Notes under the pieces: generated by a model
Database searches by the model: none
Seen by the model: only the letters and a program-made list of their open reading frames with translations
Told to the model about the DNA's origin: nothing
Assembly: GCA_035495815.1 (NCBI GenBank)
Contig: DATJFH010000071.1
Location: forward strand, 1 to 23,304
DNA length: 23,304 nucleotides
Direction: 5' to 3'
From: DATJFH01 sp035495815
GTDB taxonomy: Bacteria; Acidobacteriota; Terriglobia; Bryobacterales; Bryobacteraceae
Program-made: the position numbers and the translations under genes
Part shown: one piece after another, positions 22,990 to 23,304 of the stretch
Numbering within the stretch: position 1 is the stretch's first letter
Layout of the letters: each line of letters opens with the position of its first letter

Positions 22990-23304
22990 GAGATACTCAA
23001 TTAGTTAACCACGGCCCCTGATTTGCTAAAATTAGTAGGCCGCTTCATAGAGCGAGGATCTATCATGCGGCTGCCCTGGTTAGTGCTGGTCGCCGTATTG
23101 CTTGGGGAGCATCTCAATCCGATGAGCGTTGTGAACCAGCCGGTCGAGAATGCCGTCGGCCGCCGTCGCGTCGCCGATCTGCTCATGCCAGCGCGATACC
23201 GGTAACTGAGAGGTCAGGATCGTCGAGCGTGTCTGATACCGATCCTCGCAGATCTCCCAGAAGTCGCGCCGCTCCGTTTCGTTCAACGGCGCCATCGCCC
23301 AGTC
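22990..23304. mobile_element. IS21-family insertion sequence, one end, cut by window edge
   Basis: The istB gene at the right edge is the distal gene of an IS21-type element, read leftward, so the element's right end should lie between about 22930 and 23079. AAAATTAGTAGGCCGC (around 23027-23042) resembles the AATT/GGCCG-containing terminal repeats seen in this family. The exact terminus and target duplication cannot be fixed because the other end is outside the window; the left coordinate is approximate. Confidence 0.5.
23080..23304 (-). CDS. istB: IstB-like ATP-binding protein of IS21 family, C-terminal part
   Basis: The visible 74 residues begin inside the gene (DWAMAPLNETERRDFWEI) and continue with CEDRYQTRSTILTSQLPVSR, WHEQIGDATAADGILDRLVH and NAHRIEM. 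This is the characteristic end of IstB, the AAA+ helper ATPase of IS21 transposition, covering the sensor/arginine region (EDRY..RSTI.TSQ) and the closing DRLVHNAHRIE helix. The usual tail after HRIE (KGESMRK-like) is replaced by MLPKQYGDQH before the stop at 23080-23082, so the last ten residues differ from the norm. The N-terminal part with Walker motifs and the partner istA are beyond the edge. The element lies downstream of the sulfatase, tail toward it. Confidence 0.9.
   Translation of the reverse strand, partial: DWAMAPLNETERRDFWEICEDRYQTRSTILTSQLPVSRWHEQIGDATAADGILDRLVHNAHRIEMLPKQYGDQH

Overview
The window (about 62% GC by eye) looks like chromosomal DNA of an Acidobacteriota member, most likely of the Bryobacterales/Solibacter type. 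This is inferred from the gene content: a roughly 1,070-residue TonB-dependent receptor with an N-terminal carboxypeptidase-like domain, two different PQQ-type quinoprotein dehydrogenases paired with c-type cytochromes, a Tat-exported sulfatase, several exported or lipid-free periplasmic enzymes, and a cytochrome with a Planctomycetes/Verrucomicrobia-type heme-binding C-terminus. No rRNA gene, complete tRNA gene, CRISPR array or prophage is visible.

Left part (1-5.4 kb). A sodium:solute symporter is cut by the left edge and read leftward behind a small regulatory region. An orotate phosphoribosyltransferase-like gene is also read leftward and has an unusual start. Diverging from it is a translationally coupled pair, an M48 metalloprotease and a HAD phosphatase. 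Two leftward genes follow, encoding an exported beta-propeller protein and an exported HpcH/HpaI-aldolase-like protein.

Redox part (5.4-15 kb). A diheme cytochrome c overlaps a PQQ dehydrogenase by ATGA. Then come a small unrecognised protein, a 440-base gene-free and locally AT-rich interval, and a tandem HD-GYP protein. Next is a tight run of PP2C phosphatase, TMEM175-type channel, second PQQ dehydrogenase and pentaheme cytochrome. The two dehydrogenase/cytochrome pairs can be read as periplasmic oxidation of alcohols or sugars with electrons passed to c-type cytochromes. The second pair is unusual in sharing a transcription unit with a signalling phosphatase and a probable K+ channel, and in its cytochrome having no ordinary start codon.

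Decay zone (13.9-15.9 kb). An esterase gene is broken by at least three frame changes and runs in frame into the C-terminal remnant of an unrelated methyltransferase. A 13-bp inverted repeat and about 800 bases with only one small plausible gene follow. The zone looks like a recombination or deletion scar.

Right part (15.9-23.3 kb). RNase R and the TonB-dependent receptor are read leftward, and a Tat-exported sulfatase diverges from the receptor. The window ends inside the C-terminal part of an IS21-family IstB gene. The most notable leads are the chimeric decayed locus, the start-less pentaheme cytochrome, the ACG start of the phosphoribosyltransferase, and the four-gene phosphatase/channel/quinoprotein/cytochrome unit. 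None is a clear case of a completely new system.
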